From NCBI GenBank assembly GCA_004558535.1, contig SFCP01000045.1:1-15682 (forward strand): a stretch of DNA of 15,682 nt. Direction: 5' to 3'. This DNA is from Bacteroidales bacterium (GTDB lineage Bacteria; Bacteroidota; Bacteroidia; Bacteroidales; Bacteroidaceae). The notes below the pieces were generated by a model. That model saw nothing but the letters and a program-made list of their open reading frames with translations. It searched no databases and had not been told where the DNA came from. Of the stretch, positions 7,522-14,927 are shown in pieces. Within the stretch, counting starts at the first letter, position 1, and each line of letters starts with the position of its first letter. Both the position numbers and the translations under genes were made by a program.

Positions 7522-8937
7522 TTATTGATTTTCGGGGTTATGGGTTGCTGTGTCTTTGGGTGCCATGTCCTTTTTTCTGTTGCTGCGATTTCTTCGCCGA
7601 TGCCGGTGCCCTTGGCGGTCTTGTCGGCTCTTGGTGTTAGTGTCGGTTGCTGCCGTGTCAGTGCTTTGGGTGCCGGACGTGTCCGATGTGGCTTTTACAT
7701 CTTTGTCAGCAGAACTGCGCCGGTTCCCGCTGCTGCGCCTGCGCTTGCCGTTTCCGCGGCGACGGTCCTTTTTCTGCGGGGTTCCCTTTTCTTCTTCCGG
7801 TGCGGCGGTCATACCGTCGGGCAGTTCTTCGCGGGGAATTTTCTTTTCGAGCAGTTGTTCGATGCTGCGCAGCGCGGGACGGTCCTTTTCATTTACGAAT
7901 GTCACGGCGCGTCCCTCGCGTCCGGCCCTGGCGGTACGTCCGATGCGGTGTACGTAGTCCTCGGCGTCGCGGGGTACGTCGTAATTGACCACCATGGTGA
8001 TGTCGTCGATGTCGATGCCGCGTGCCACGATGTCGGTAGCTACCAGCACGTCCACGCGTCCGGCCTTGAATGCCAGCATGACTTCATCGCGTTGTTTCTG
8101 TTCCAGGTCCGAGTGCATAGCCTCTACGTTCCAATGATTGCGCTTCAGGGCGATGGCCAAGTCCTTTACTTTTATTTTCGACGAGGCGAATACGATGACT
8201 CGTTGTGGTTTTTCCTGTTTGAAGAGGGATTGCAGGATGCGCGTCTTTTGGGGTTCGTGGCACAGGTAGACGCTTTGTTTGATTTTCTCGGCGGGTTTCG
8301 AGATGGCCAATTTCACCTCTACGGGGTTGTGCAGGAGGTTTTTGGCCAGTTCGCCGATTTTCTGTGGCATAGTTGCCGAGAAGAGGATGGTCTGTCGCTG
8401 CTCGGGCAGTTCGCGGGCGATTTTCATGATGTCGTCATAGAATCCCATATCGAGCATTCGGTCAGCCTCGTCGAGCACGAAGTGGGTCGTCCGGCTCAGG
8501 TCCAGTCCGCCCAATTTCATGTGTGTGATGAGTCGTCCGGGTGTGGCGATGATGATATCGGCTCCGCTTTTCAGGCTTCGCCGTTCCTGTTCGTAGCGTT
8601 CGCCGTCGTTGCCACCATAGACGGCAACGCCGTTGATGTCCATGTAGTAGCCAAATCCCTGCAGTGCCTGGTCGATTTGTCGGGCCAGTTCGCGGGTAGG
8701 TGCCATGATGAGGCAGTTGACTGCATCTTGTGGGTGCGGCTGTTGCTTCAGCAGGGTGAGCAGTGGGAGCAGGTAGGCTGCCGTCTTGCCGGTTCCTGTC
8801 TGTGCGATTCCGATGACATCGTTTCCGTCAAGGATGGGCGGTATACATTTTTCCTGTACCGGTGTGCACTCGTCAAATCGCATGTCATAGAGTGCGTCCA
8901 GCAGGTCGTCGTCAAGGGGTAAGTCGGTGAAGTACAT
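7522..8937 (-). CDS. DEAD-box ATP-dependent RNA helicase
   Basis: This RNA helicase uses ATP to unwind short RNA duplexes in ribosome assembly, RNA decay or cold adaptation. The core is complete: Q motif region with TPVQEKCIP near 25-33, motif I AQTGTGKT (45-52), Ia PTREL (80-84), Ib ATPGR (131-135), II DEAD (156-159), III SAT (187-189), V ARGID (305-309) and VI HRIGRTAR (330-337). After about residue 380 comes a low-complexity tail rich in Arg, Lys, Ser, Thr and Asp (KKDRRRGNGKRRRS, GHRHRRRNRSNRKK). It is probably disordered and RNA-binding, like tails in RhlE-type enzymes. The exact RhlE/CsdA/DbpA assignment is not clear; the DbpA-specific RNA-binding domain is absent. It lies 54 bp after the permease gene and 5 bp before ettA. 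Confidence 0.95.
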   Translation of the reverse strand: MYFTDLPLDDDLLDALYDMRFDECTPVQEKCIPPILDGNDVIGIAQTGTGKTAAYLLPLLTLLKQQPHPQDAVNCLIMAPTRELARQIDQALQGFGYYMDINGVAVYGGNDGERYEQERRSLKSGADIIIATPGRLITHMKLGGLDLSRTTHFVLDEADRMLDMGFYDDIMKIARELPEQRQTILFSATMPQKIGELAKNLLHNPVEVKLAISKPAEKIKQSVYLCHEPQKTRILQSLFKQEKPQRVIVFASSKIKVKDLAIALKRNHWNVEAMHSDLEQKQRDEVMLAFKAGRVDVLVATDIVARGIDIDDITMVVNYDVPRDAEDYVHRIGRTARAGREGRAVTFVNEKDRPALRSIEQLLEKKIPREELPDGMTAAPEEEKGTPQKKDRRRGNGKRRRSSGNRRSSADKDVKATSDTSGTQSTDTAATDTNTKSRQDRQGHRHRRRNRSNRKKDMAPKDTATHNPENQ

Positions 8938-8991
8938 ATTTTACGTTATGATTTTCTTCGGTGTATAGGATGGTAGGAAAGAGGTGGTGGA

Positions 8992-10164
8992 TTATTGTGG
9001 CGTGCGCCGATAGAGCACAAATGCGATGAGGGCGAAAAGCAGGTTGGGCAGCCATACAGCCAGCATGGGCGGCCATCCTGCGTTCGTGGCAAAGGTTGCC
9101 GTCACGGTTTGAAACAGGATGTAGGAAAAACTCAGTGCCAATCCGATGCCAATCGAGGTGCCCATGCCGCCCTTGCGCCTTTGGCTGCTGAGGGCCGCGC
9201 CGATGATGGTCAGGATAAAGGCGGCAAAGGGCGAGGCAAAGCGCTTGTGGTATTCCACTTCAAAAGCGCTCACGCCGCTGGCTCCTCGGCGCGACTGCCG
9301 TTCGATGAATTCCTTCAGCTGGGGCAGGGTCATGGTCTCCTGTTGGTTTTGCACGTAGAAGAAGTCCGACGGCTCCATCATGATGATGGTATCAAGTTTG
9401 GCGCCGGAGGTGATTTCCTCGCGCATACCCTTGAATTGTCGGATGCTGTAGTTGGTCACGGTCCAGGTATACCTGTTTTCGGCGATGGTGTCATACTGTA
9501 TATTGGAGGCCATCAGCCTTGCCACCATCTGCTTGTTCTTGAATTTGTCCAACAGGAAGCCGTACCCTCGTTTCGTTTCGTTGTCAAATTGGGAAATATA
9601 GGCCACGACGCCGGAATCGACCTGCAGCTGTACGTTTTCCACGACGCTGGATTTCTTCTTTTTAATATAGGTGTTCTCGAAATTCACCTTCGCTACGTTT
9701 CCTTTCGGTATCACGTAGGCGCCGAGCACGAAGGTCGTCACCGCTATCAGCAGGGCCGACAGCAGGTAGGGGCGCAGCAGTCGGGCGAAACTCATTCCCG
9801 CCGCTTTCATGGCGATGATTTCCGAATTGTCGGCCAACTTCGAGGTAAAGAAGATGACGGCAATGAAGACGAAAAGCGGGCTGAAGAGATTGACGAAGTA
9901 GGGGATGAAATTGAGGTAGTAGTCGAAGATCACCTTCTGCATACTCACGTGACTCTGTGTGAACTTGTCGATACGCTCATTGAAGTCGAAGATAATGGCA
10001 ATCGTGATAATGATGGTGATCAGGAAGATGTAGGTGCTCAGGAACTTCACGATGATGTACCGGTCCAGTCGGTTGGGACGCAGGGTGCGGAGTATGCGTC
10101 CCAATCGCTGCATCATGGAGCGTGGGGCTTTGGCGTTTTTCGGAGTCTTGTGGAATAGGTTCAT
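8992..10164 (-). CDS. LptF/LptG family permease (YjgP/YjgQ), lipopolysaccharide export
   Basis: This is an inner-membrane permease subunit of the Lpt machine, which pulls lipopolysaccharide out of the inner membrane and hands it to the periplasmic bridge, powered by LptB. At 390 residues it shows the family plan: three N-terminal membrane helices (about 36-60, 90-108 and 133-152), a periplasmic beta-jellyroll region (about 160-300), then three C-terminal helices (about 312-328, 336-357 and 366-385). SKLADNSEIIAMKAAGMS (108-125) is the characteristic cytoplasmic coupling segment. The family's C-terminal part, HKRFASPFAAFILTIIGAAL, is also clear. F and G paralogues are hard to tell apart by eye. 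The N-terminus is basic and longer than usual. AAGGAG seven bases before the ATG supports M1 over M17/M18. Its sole-copy or paralogue status cannot be seen here. Confidence 0.93.
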   Translation of the reverse strand: MNLFHKTPKNAKAPRSMMQRLGRILRTLRPNRLDRYIIVKFLSTYIFLITIIITIAIIFDFNERIDKFTQSHVSMQKVIFDYYLNFIPYFVNLFSPLFVFIAVIFFTSKLADNSEIIAMKAAGMSFARLLRPYLLSALLIAVTTFVLGAYVIPKGNVAKVNFENTYIKKKKSSVVENVQLQVDSGVVAYISQFDNETKRGYGFLLDKFKNKQMVARLMASNIQYDTIAENRYTWTVTNYSIRQFKGMREEITSGAKLDTIIMMEPSDFFYVQNQQETMTLPQLKEFIERQSRRGASGVSAFEVEYHKRFASPFAAFILTIIGAALSSQRRKGGMGTSIGIGLALSFSYILFQTVTATFATNAGWPPMLAVWLPNLLFALIAFVLYRRTPQ

Positions 10165-10171
10165 GTGTATG

Positions 10172-10177
10172 CTCCTT
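10172..10177 (-). promoter_or_regulatory. Shine-Dalgarno-like AAGGAG before the LptF/G permease
   Basis: AAGGAG lies 7 bases before the ATG at 10162-10164 on the minus strand. This is unusual in a phylum that seldom uses Shine-Dalgarno pairing. It favours the first methionine as start. Confidence 0.5.
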
Positions 10178-10225
10178 CCGTGGCTAATATGCGGCCATGC
10201 CGTGGTCGTGTCTTGTATAAGGGGA

Positions 10226-11383
10226 TTACAGCCTTTTGGTCAGTTCGGGCAGCAGGGCGCGTTTCCATGCCGTGTAGGTATCGTTCAGAATATGTTTTCG
10301 TGCCTCACGCACCAGCCACAGGTAGAAAGCGAGGTTGTGCAGGCTGGCGATTTGCAGGGCGAGGAGCTCTTTTGCCTTGAAGAGGTGGTGCAGGTAGGCA
10401 CGTGTGTAGGCCGTGTCTGCGTAGCAGTAGTTGTCCTCGTCGACGGGCGAGAAGTCGTTCGCCCACTTGGCGTTGCGCATATTGAGGATGCCGTGTGCGG
10501 TGAAGAGCATCGCATTTCTGCCGTTGCGCGTAGGCATCACGCAGTCGAACATGTCCACGCCGCGCTCGATGGCCTCCAGCAGGTTGACCGGTGTCCCCAC
10601 GCCCATCAGGTAGCGCGGCCGGTCTGTGGGCAGGATATCGTTCACCGTCTCTATCATTTCGTACATCACCTCTGCCGGCTCGCCCACTGCCAGTCCGCCT
10701 ATAGCATAACCATCGGCACCGAGTTCGCTCACGCGCTGTGCACTCTCTGTGCGCAGGTCCTTGTATACGCAGCCCTGCACAATGGGGAACAGTGCCTGCG
10801 GATAATCATAGAGTGGCTCCGTTGCGTTAAACTGTCGCACGCAGCGTTCCAGCCACCCCATGGTGAGTTGCAGGCTCTTTTTGGCATAGGCATAGTCTGC
10901 GGTGCCGGGCGGGCACTCGTCAAAGGCCATCATGATGTCGGCACCGATGGCGCGCTCTATGTCCATGACCCCTTCCGGGGTGAAGAAATGCTTGCTGCCG
11001 TCGATGTGTGAGCGAAATTCGCAACCCTCTTCGCGCAACTTTCGGATACCGGCGAGCGAGAAGACTTGAAATCCACCGCTGTCCGTCAGCATTGGCCGTT
11101 CAAAGCCGTTGAACCGATGCAGGCCGCCTGCACGGCGCAACACCTCCGTTCCCGGCCGCAGGTACAGGTGGTACGTGTTGCCCAATATGATTTGCGCACC
11201 AATGTCGTTGACCAATTCGCGTGTGTGTACTGCTTTTACGCTGCCCAGTGTGCCCACCGGCATGAAGATGGGTGTCTCGATGATGCCGTGTGCCGTGGTG
11301 ATGCGACCGGCGCGTGCGTGGCTGCTCGCGTCTGTATGCTGCAGTTCGAAGGTGATACCTCGTTTCGTGATAGGTTGTGACAT
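10226..11383 (-). CDS. tgt: tRNA-guanine transglycosylase (queuine/preQ1 tRNA-ribosyltransferase)
   Basis: Tgt swaps G34 in the anticodon of Asp, Asn, His and Tyr tRNAs for preQ1, the entry step of queuosine formation on tRNA. It is a TIM-barrel enzyme of 385 residues (E. coli 375). The active site is complete: Asp101 in LTDSGGFQVFSL, the catalytic nucleophile Asp280 in FDCVMPTRNGR (E. coli Asp264), DECPP near 155-159, and GGLAVGEP near 229-236. The structural zinc site is changed. By alignment to E. coli Cys302, Cys304, Cys307 and His333, this protein has Asn318, Cys320, Asp323 and His349, so two of four ligands are not cysteine. I think other Bacteroidota Tgt proteins also depart from the Cys3-His pattern, but this is from memory. 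It follows lon by 50 bp and precedes the permease by 61 bp. Confidence 0.97.
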   Translation of the reverse strand: MSQPITKRGITFELQHTDASSHARAGRITTAHGIIETPIFMPVGTLGSVKAVHTRELVNDIGAQIILGNTYHLYLRPGTEVLRRAGGLHRFNGFERPMLTDSGGFQVFSLAGIRKLREEGCEFRSHIDGSKHFFTPEGVMDIERAIGADIMMAFDECPPGTADYAYAKKSLQLTMGWLERCVRQFNATEPLYDYPQALFPIVQGCVYKDLRTESAQRVSELGADGYAIGGLAVGEPAEVMYEMIETVNDILPTDRPRYLMGVGTPVNLLEAIERGVDMFDCVMPTRNGRNAMLFTAHGILNMRNAKWANDFSPVDEDNYCYADTAYTRAYLHHLFKAKELLALQIASLHNLAFYLWLVREARKHILNDTYTAWKRALLPELTKRL

Positions 11384-11433
11384 CTTTCTTGTTTTTTTAA
11401 TTCGTGGCAGGGAGAGCGTAGGGTGGGGGTGTC

Positions 11434-13851
11434 CTAAGCCTCTGGCAGGGCAAAGCGTAGTACCTCCTTTACATCCTCCACATAGTGGAAGGTGAGGCCT
11501 TTCAGGTAGCGTGCCGGTATTTCCTCCACGTCACGTTGGTTCTCTACCGTCATGATCACATCCCGGATGCCTGCGCGACGTGCTGCCAAGACTTTCTCCC
11601 GGATGCCGCCCACGGGGAGCACCTTGCCACGCAGGGTGATTTCGCCCGTCATGGCCAGTGCCGCCCGCACCTTGCGTTGTGTCAGTGCCGACGCTATTGC
11701 GGTGGCGATTGTGATGCCCGCCGAGGGGCCGTCTTTGGGTGTTGCTCCCTCGGGTACGTGTACGTGCAGACTGGTCTCTTCCAGGCGTGCGCCATCTATT
11801 CCTATCTCGGCCGCGTGGCTTCGGATGTATTCTAAGGCCAGCATGGCTGATTCGCGCATCACGTCGCCCAGGTTGCCCGTCATCGTCAGCTTCGGCGTCT
11901 TGCTCGGGCTTACGCTGGCCTCGACGGAGAGTATTTCACCGCCCGCCGCAGTCCATGCCAATCCCGTGGCAACGCCTGCATGGGCATTTCCCTCGTAGTG
12001 CTCGTGGCGACAAGTCGGTTTGCCCAACAGGGTTCGCACATCTTCTGCTCGCAGGGGAGCGTTGAGCAGTGCCTGTCCTGCCGCCTCGTCTGTGGCCAGG
12101 CGGTAGGCCACCTTGCGGGCGATTTTATCAATCTGACGCTCCAGCTGCCTGACGCCGCTTTCGTGCGTGTATTCTTCGATAAGTGTGTTGATGGCGCCGC
12201 GCGTCATCTGTAGCGTCTTGCCGTTCGTGAAGTCCAGCTGCGTAGCAATGCGCGGCAGCAAGTGACGGCGGGCAATTTCCTGCTTCTCCTCGGCTGAGTA
12301 GCCCTCTACGTCAATGACCTCCATGCGATCCAGCAAGGGGCGTGGCAGGGAGGCAAGGCTGTTGGCCGTAGCGATAAACAGCACGCCCGACAGGTCAAAG
12401 TCCATGTCGATATAATTGTCGTGAAACGCTCCGTTCTGTGCCGGGTCGAGCACTTCGAGCAGCGCCGACTGCGGGTCACCTTGGTGCGTAGCTCCCGTCA
12501 CCTTGTCGATTTCATCCAGCACAAAGACCGGGTTGTTCACTCCCGCGCGTATGATTGCATTCATGATGCGTCCCGGCATCGCTCCCACGTAGGTGCGTCG
12601 GTGTCCGCGGATTTCTGCCTCGTCGTGCACACCGCCCAGCGATGCGCGCACGTAGGGCCGTCCCAATGCCGTCGCAATGCTCTGTCCCAGCGAGGTCTTG
12701 CCCACACCCGGAGGGCCACACAGACACAGGATGGGCGCCCGTCCGTCGCGGCTGACGCGCAGCATGGCCAGGTGTTCCAGGATGCGTTCCTTTGCGCCGT
12801 CCATGCCGTAGTGGTCTTTGTCCAATTGTCGCCGTGCTATGCTGATGTCCATCCGCCCCTCTGCCGAATGTCCCCACGGCAGGGATACCAGCGTCTCCAC
12901 ATAACTCAGTTGTACGTTATAGTCTGGTGCCTGTGTCGGCAGGTGTGCCAATTTGTTTACCTCGCGCAGCATGCGTTTGCGGGCCGCCTCTGTCAGGGGT
13001 AGTTGCTTCACTTTCTCGCGCAGGCGTGTCGCGTCGTCATCCGGCTCTTCGCCCAGTTCCTCGCGGATGCAGCGAATCTGCTGTTGCAGGAAATACTCGC
13101 GCTGCTGCTCGTCCAACTCCTTGTGCGTCCGTTCGCGGATTTCCTGCTTCAGTCGGGCAAACTGCACTTCGCGTCCCAACAGCTTCAGCAGTGCTGCCGC
13201 CCGTAGCGTCGTGTCGTTCTCCATCATCAGCGTCGCCTTGTCCGTCATCGACAGGGACAGGTTCGTACAGATGAAGTGCATCGCCGCCACCGGGTGCTTC
13301 ACGTTGCGCAGGGCAAAGATGGCGTCCTCGCGAGGTGGTTCGTACGCGCGCAACAATTCCACCGTATGTTCGCGGACGGCGTCTATCGTTGCGCGAAACG
13401 TGGTGTCGCCCTCCGGTGGTAGTATTTCATCACACATGGACACCCGTGCCCGTGCGTAGGGCACGCGCCGCGTCAGTCTCTGCAGGCGGATGCGGCCATA
13501 GGATTGCAGGATGACCGCCGTCAGTCCGTCGGGCATGGCAAATTTGCGCACCACCCGTGCCGCTACGCCTATTTCAAACAAGTCCGTTGCCGTCGGTTCC
13601 TCTACCGAAGCATCGTACTGACAGAAGACTGCCAACATGCCGTCTTCGCCGCACGCTTCTACAGCCGCCTGTGATGCGCCGCGGCCTACTGTCACTTGGG
13701 CAATTACGCCCGGAAACAGCATCATGTCGCGTAGCGGAAGCAGGGGTAGCAGGGATGGTATTGGTTCCGTCAGCAACATCGTCGCATCGCCATCATAGTC
13801 TGCAATCAGTGAAAAGGCACTTTGTCGCGTTGCCTCTCTATCTGTATTCAT
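11434..13851 (-). CDS. lon: ATP-dependent endopeptidase Lon
   Basis: Lon is a cytoplasmic hexameric AAA+ protease that degrades misfolded and short-lived regulatory proteins. At 805 residues it has the normal length. Domains in order are an N-terminal substrate-binding LON domain (LPLLPLRDMMLFPG near 35-48), a helical middle segment (about 210-320, with REYFLQQQIRCIREELGE), an AAA+ module with Walker A GPPGVGKT (379-386) and a downstream VLDEIDKV Walker B, and a C-terminal protease domain. The Ser710 (PKDGPSAG) and Lys753 (GGIREKVLAA) dyad has the same 43-residue spacing as E. coli Ser679/Lys722. Its own consensus promoter lies about 85 bp upstream. I see no CIRCE or other heat-shock operator there. 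It appears to head the minus-strand run lon-tgt-permease-helicase-ettA. Start M1 is taken; M25 is an alternative. Confidence 0.97.
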   Translation of the reverse strand: MNTDREATRQSAFSLIADYDGDATMLLTEPIPSLLPLLPLRDMMLFPGVIAQVTVGRGASQAAVEACGEDGMLAVFCQYDASVEEPTATDLFEIGVAARVVRKFAMPDGLTAVILQSYGRIRLQRLTRRVPYARARVSMCDEILPPEGDTTFRATIDAVREHTVELLRAYEPPREDAIFALRNVKHPVAAMHFICTNLSLSMTDKATLMMENDTTLRAAALLKLLGREVQFARLKQEIRERTHKELDEQQREYFLQQQIRCIREELGEEPDDDATRLREKVKQLPLTEAARKRMLREVNKLAHLPTQAPDYNVQLSYVETLVSLPWGHSAEGRMDISIARRQLDKDHYGMDGAKERILEHLAMLRVSRDGRAPILCLCGPPGVGKTSLGQSIATALGRPYVRASLGGVHDEAEIRGHRRTYVGAMPGRIMNAIIRAGVNNPVFVLDEIDKVTGATHQGDPQSALLEVLDPAQNGAFHDNYIDMDFDLSGVLFIATANSLASLPRPLLDRMEVIDVEGYSAEEKQEIARRHLLPRIATQLDFTNGKTLQMTRGAINTLIEEYTHESGVRQLERQIDKIARKVAYRLATDEAAGQALLNAPLRAEDVRTLLGKPTCRHEHYEGNAHAGVATGLAWTAAGGEILSVEASVSPSKTPKLTMTGNLGDVMRESAMLALEYIRSHAAEIGIDGARLEETSLHVHVPEGATPKDGPSAGITIATAIASALTQRKVRAALAMTGEITLRGKVLPVGGIREKVLAARRAGIRDVIMTVENQRDVEEIPARYLKGLTFHYVEDVKEVLRFALPEA

Positions 13852-13933
13852 TCTGTATTCCTTTCTTTTGGGGATGTATTGTGATGTATTTGATTTTTTG
13901 GGGGCTGTGGTGGCCTCGCTGTATAAATCGCCG

Positions 13934-13965
13934 CAAAGTTAGCAAATTTCATGAAAACAGCCAAA
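13934..13965 (-). promoter_or_regulatory. consensus Bacteroidota promoter of lon
   Basis: On the minus strand TTTG (13962-13965) is followed by exactly 20 bp and then TAACTTTG (13934-13941), a perfect -33/-7 pair for the Bacteroidota primary sigma factor. Transcription should start near 13927, giving a leader of about 75 nt before the lon ATG. Confidence 0.8.
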
Positions 13966-14026
13966 TAGAGGTGGAGGGGAGAGCGTGCTGTGGGCCGTGC
14001 CAGAGGTAATGCGTTAGCTTATTTTG

Positions 14027-14043
14027 GTGCGCTGCCTGCGCAC
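14027..14043. other. short perfect inverted repeat between divergent promoters
   Basis: GTGCGC, TGCCT, GCGCAC form a 6-bp stem with a 5-nt loop, between the lon promoter and the orphan plus-strand promoter. No T-run follows on either strand, so it is not a typical terminator. It could be a protein-binding site or chance. Confidence 0.35.
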
Positions 14044-14079
14044 GGGCGTTTCCCGAAATGTTAACGCAAAATCCGTTGA

Positions 14080-14111
14080 TTTGGATTTCAACGAAAAATG
14101 TGTTATCTTTG
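14080..14111 (+). promoter_or_regulatory. consensus Bacteroidota promoter without a following gene
   Basis: TTTG (14080-14083), exactly 20 bp, then TATCTTTG (14104-14111): a perfect -33/-7 pair on the plus strand. Transcription should start near 14117. Two interlocking inverted repeats cover the -33 region: AAATCC/GGATTT (14069-14088) and CGTTGA/TCAACG (14074-14093). They may be operator-like. A terminator hairpin begins almost at the expected start site. Confidence 0.75.
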
Positions 14112-14116
14112 CATTG

Positions 14117-14164
14117 CACCGAAGCAGTCTTGCGGCAAACGCGAGGCTGCTTCGGCGTTTTTTT
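14117..14164 (+). ncRNA. candidate small RNA of about 48 nt
   Basis: This is the predicted transcript between a consensus promoter and an intrinsic terminator. It consists almost wholly of one long hairpin: outer stem CCGAAGCAG/CTGCTTCGG (9 bp), inner stem CTTGCG/CGCGAG (6 pairs, one G-U), loop GCAAA, and a U-tail. No start codon or open frame fits inside. It matches no RNA family I recognise. It could instead be a leader that terminates early before a lost gene. The start site is inferred from the promoter. Confidence 0.5.
14119..14164 (+). terminator. strong intrinsic (Rho-independent) terminator
   Basis: A 9-bp GC-rich stem (14119-14127 with 14147-14155), extended by a 6-pair inner stem (14129-14134 with 14140-14145), is followed after C-G by seven T residues (14158-14164). 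Confidence 0.8.
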
Positions 14165-14214
14165 GGTAGTCCAAGGTCACTCGGCAGGCGCCGGAGGACA
14201 CTCGTAGGTAGCAC

Positions 14215-14343
14215 ATGGAAAAAACTACAAGGCACTTGGAAAAAATTACAAAGGAGATAGTTTTATCTATCTGCTGGATAGTTTTGAGTAGGTTGTACTT
14301 TGATGGTGCAAATCTGTCGCAAAATTGTATTCAAAAGTTATAA
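14215..14343 (+). CDS. possible 42-residue small protein, unrecognised
   Basis: This is a short ATG-started frame lying 50 bp after the orphan terminator. It begins MEKTTRHLEKITKEI, then a hydrophobic run IVLSICWIVLSRLYF (about residues 15-29) that could just span or lie on a membrane, and a polar end. Its first 42 nt are an imperfect 21-bp tandem duplication (units at 14216 and 14237). It is more AT-rich than the genes around it. I see no promoter of good quality directly before it and recognise no family. A small membrane peptide or toxin is conceivable, but chance is just as likely. Confidence 0.2.
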   Translation: MEKTTRHLEKITKEIVLSICWIVLSRLYFDGANLSQNCIQKL

Positions 14344-14408
14344 ATGTTAATGCAACTATGCACTTTGATACTGAAAATGACTTGCTGTGGGCCTGCTGCT
14401 CCTCCTGT

Positions 14409-14545
14409 AAATTCACCGGGCCGGACGGCTTCCCTCCCGGCAGACCGTCACAGGTGGCCGTTCCGGACCTTCATGGCATGTATATCCGTATCGTGTTTGC
14501 TTGTCGGCAATGTGCTTGAAGGCTTAGAGGTTTTAACTGCTGTAA
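14409..14545 (+). pseudogene. possible decayed coding fragment resembling a C-terminal sorting domain end
   Basis: One frame (14409-14519) reads GPDGFPPGRPSQVAVPDLHG, then MYIRIV, before drifting to a stop. Another frame resumes with VGNVLEGLEVL near 14503-14538. Joined by one frameshift, this loosely recalls the end of type IX secretion sorting domains (a loop, a PDLxxGxYIVRV strand, then VGN and a basic tail). The likeness is from memory and weak. There is no intact gene here. The rest of 14344-14690 holds nothing else I recognise. Confidence 0.2.
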
Positions 14546-14696
14546 ATTTTCTGATTACGAGGCTACTATGACGCTTTTCATGAAGCTGTGCAGGAACTGT
14601 GTAAATAGCCCTTGGCAGTAGGGATGTGCGACTTCGTGCCGTTCGAATGCCGACAGGGTGCGCCCCATGCAGCTGTGTCGCTTGCGTTCATTCACT

Positions 14697-14840
14697 CTCC
14701 GCTCTCTCCACGTGTGGCCATCTCCTCTTCTCGTCCTCTCTCTACGTGTAGCCATCTCTTCTCCTCTTCCTCTCCTCTATGTGTAGCCATTTTCCTCCTC
14801 TTCCCCTCTCTATGTGTGGTCATCTCCTCTTCTCTTCACC
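14697..14840. repeat. four 33-35-bp pyrimidine-rich tandem repeats with a central dyad
   Basis: Each unit has a C/T-rich flank and a 10-bp dyad followed by CCAT or TCAT. The dyads are CCACGTGTGG (14708-14717), CTACGTGTAG (14742-14751), CTATGTGTAG (14777-14786) and CTATGTGTGG (14810-14819), with steps of 34, 35 and 33 bp. In the first two copies the arms change together (CCAC/GTGG and CTAC/GTAG), keeping the symmetry. The array ends about 10 bp before the -33 element of the trmN6 promoter. It may be a set of binding sites for a dimeric regulator, or a simple slippage array. Confidence 0.75.
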
Positions 14841-14849
14841 CTCTTCCCC

Positions 14850-14881
14850 CTTGCCCGAAAGGGTATAAATGCGTATTTTTG
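14850..14881 (+). promoter_or_regulatory. Bacteroidota promoter of the trmN6-like gene
   Basis: CTTG (14850-14853), exactly 20 bp, then TATTTTTG (14874-14881). Transcription should start near 14888, about 20 nt before the ATG at 14908, which supports that ATG as the original start codon. Confidence 0.7.
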
Positions 14882-14927
14882 CGGAGGAATAAGTATAATC
14901 AGCAGGAATGGAGAATATGGTTTTTCG

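Noticed and set aside
7525..8922. 465-codon plus-strand frame opposite the DEAD-box helicase
   Set aside because: It mirrors the helicase gene almost end to end, and the helicase motifs prove the minus strand is coding.
8995..10158. 387-codon plus-strand frame opposite the LptF/G permease
   Set aside because: It is rich in His, Gly, Asp and Val, as antisense of a membrane protein gives. It has no domain and lies wholly within the real gene.
14024..14260. 78-codon plus-strand frame in the lon-trmN6 gap
   Set aside because: It would run through the orphan promoter and the terminator hairpin, so it cannot be translated from that promoter's transcript.
14555..14755. 66-codon minus-strand frame running into the 34-bp repeats
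   Set aside because: Its first third is translated repeat (Arg/Glu-rich), it has no promoter of the local type, and no family is recognised.
14697..14840. CRISPR array
   Set aside because: The units are contiguous tandem copies with degenerate C/T flanks, not identical repeats separated by unique spacers, and no cas gene is present.
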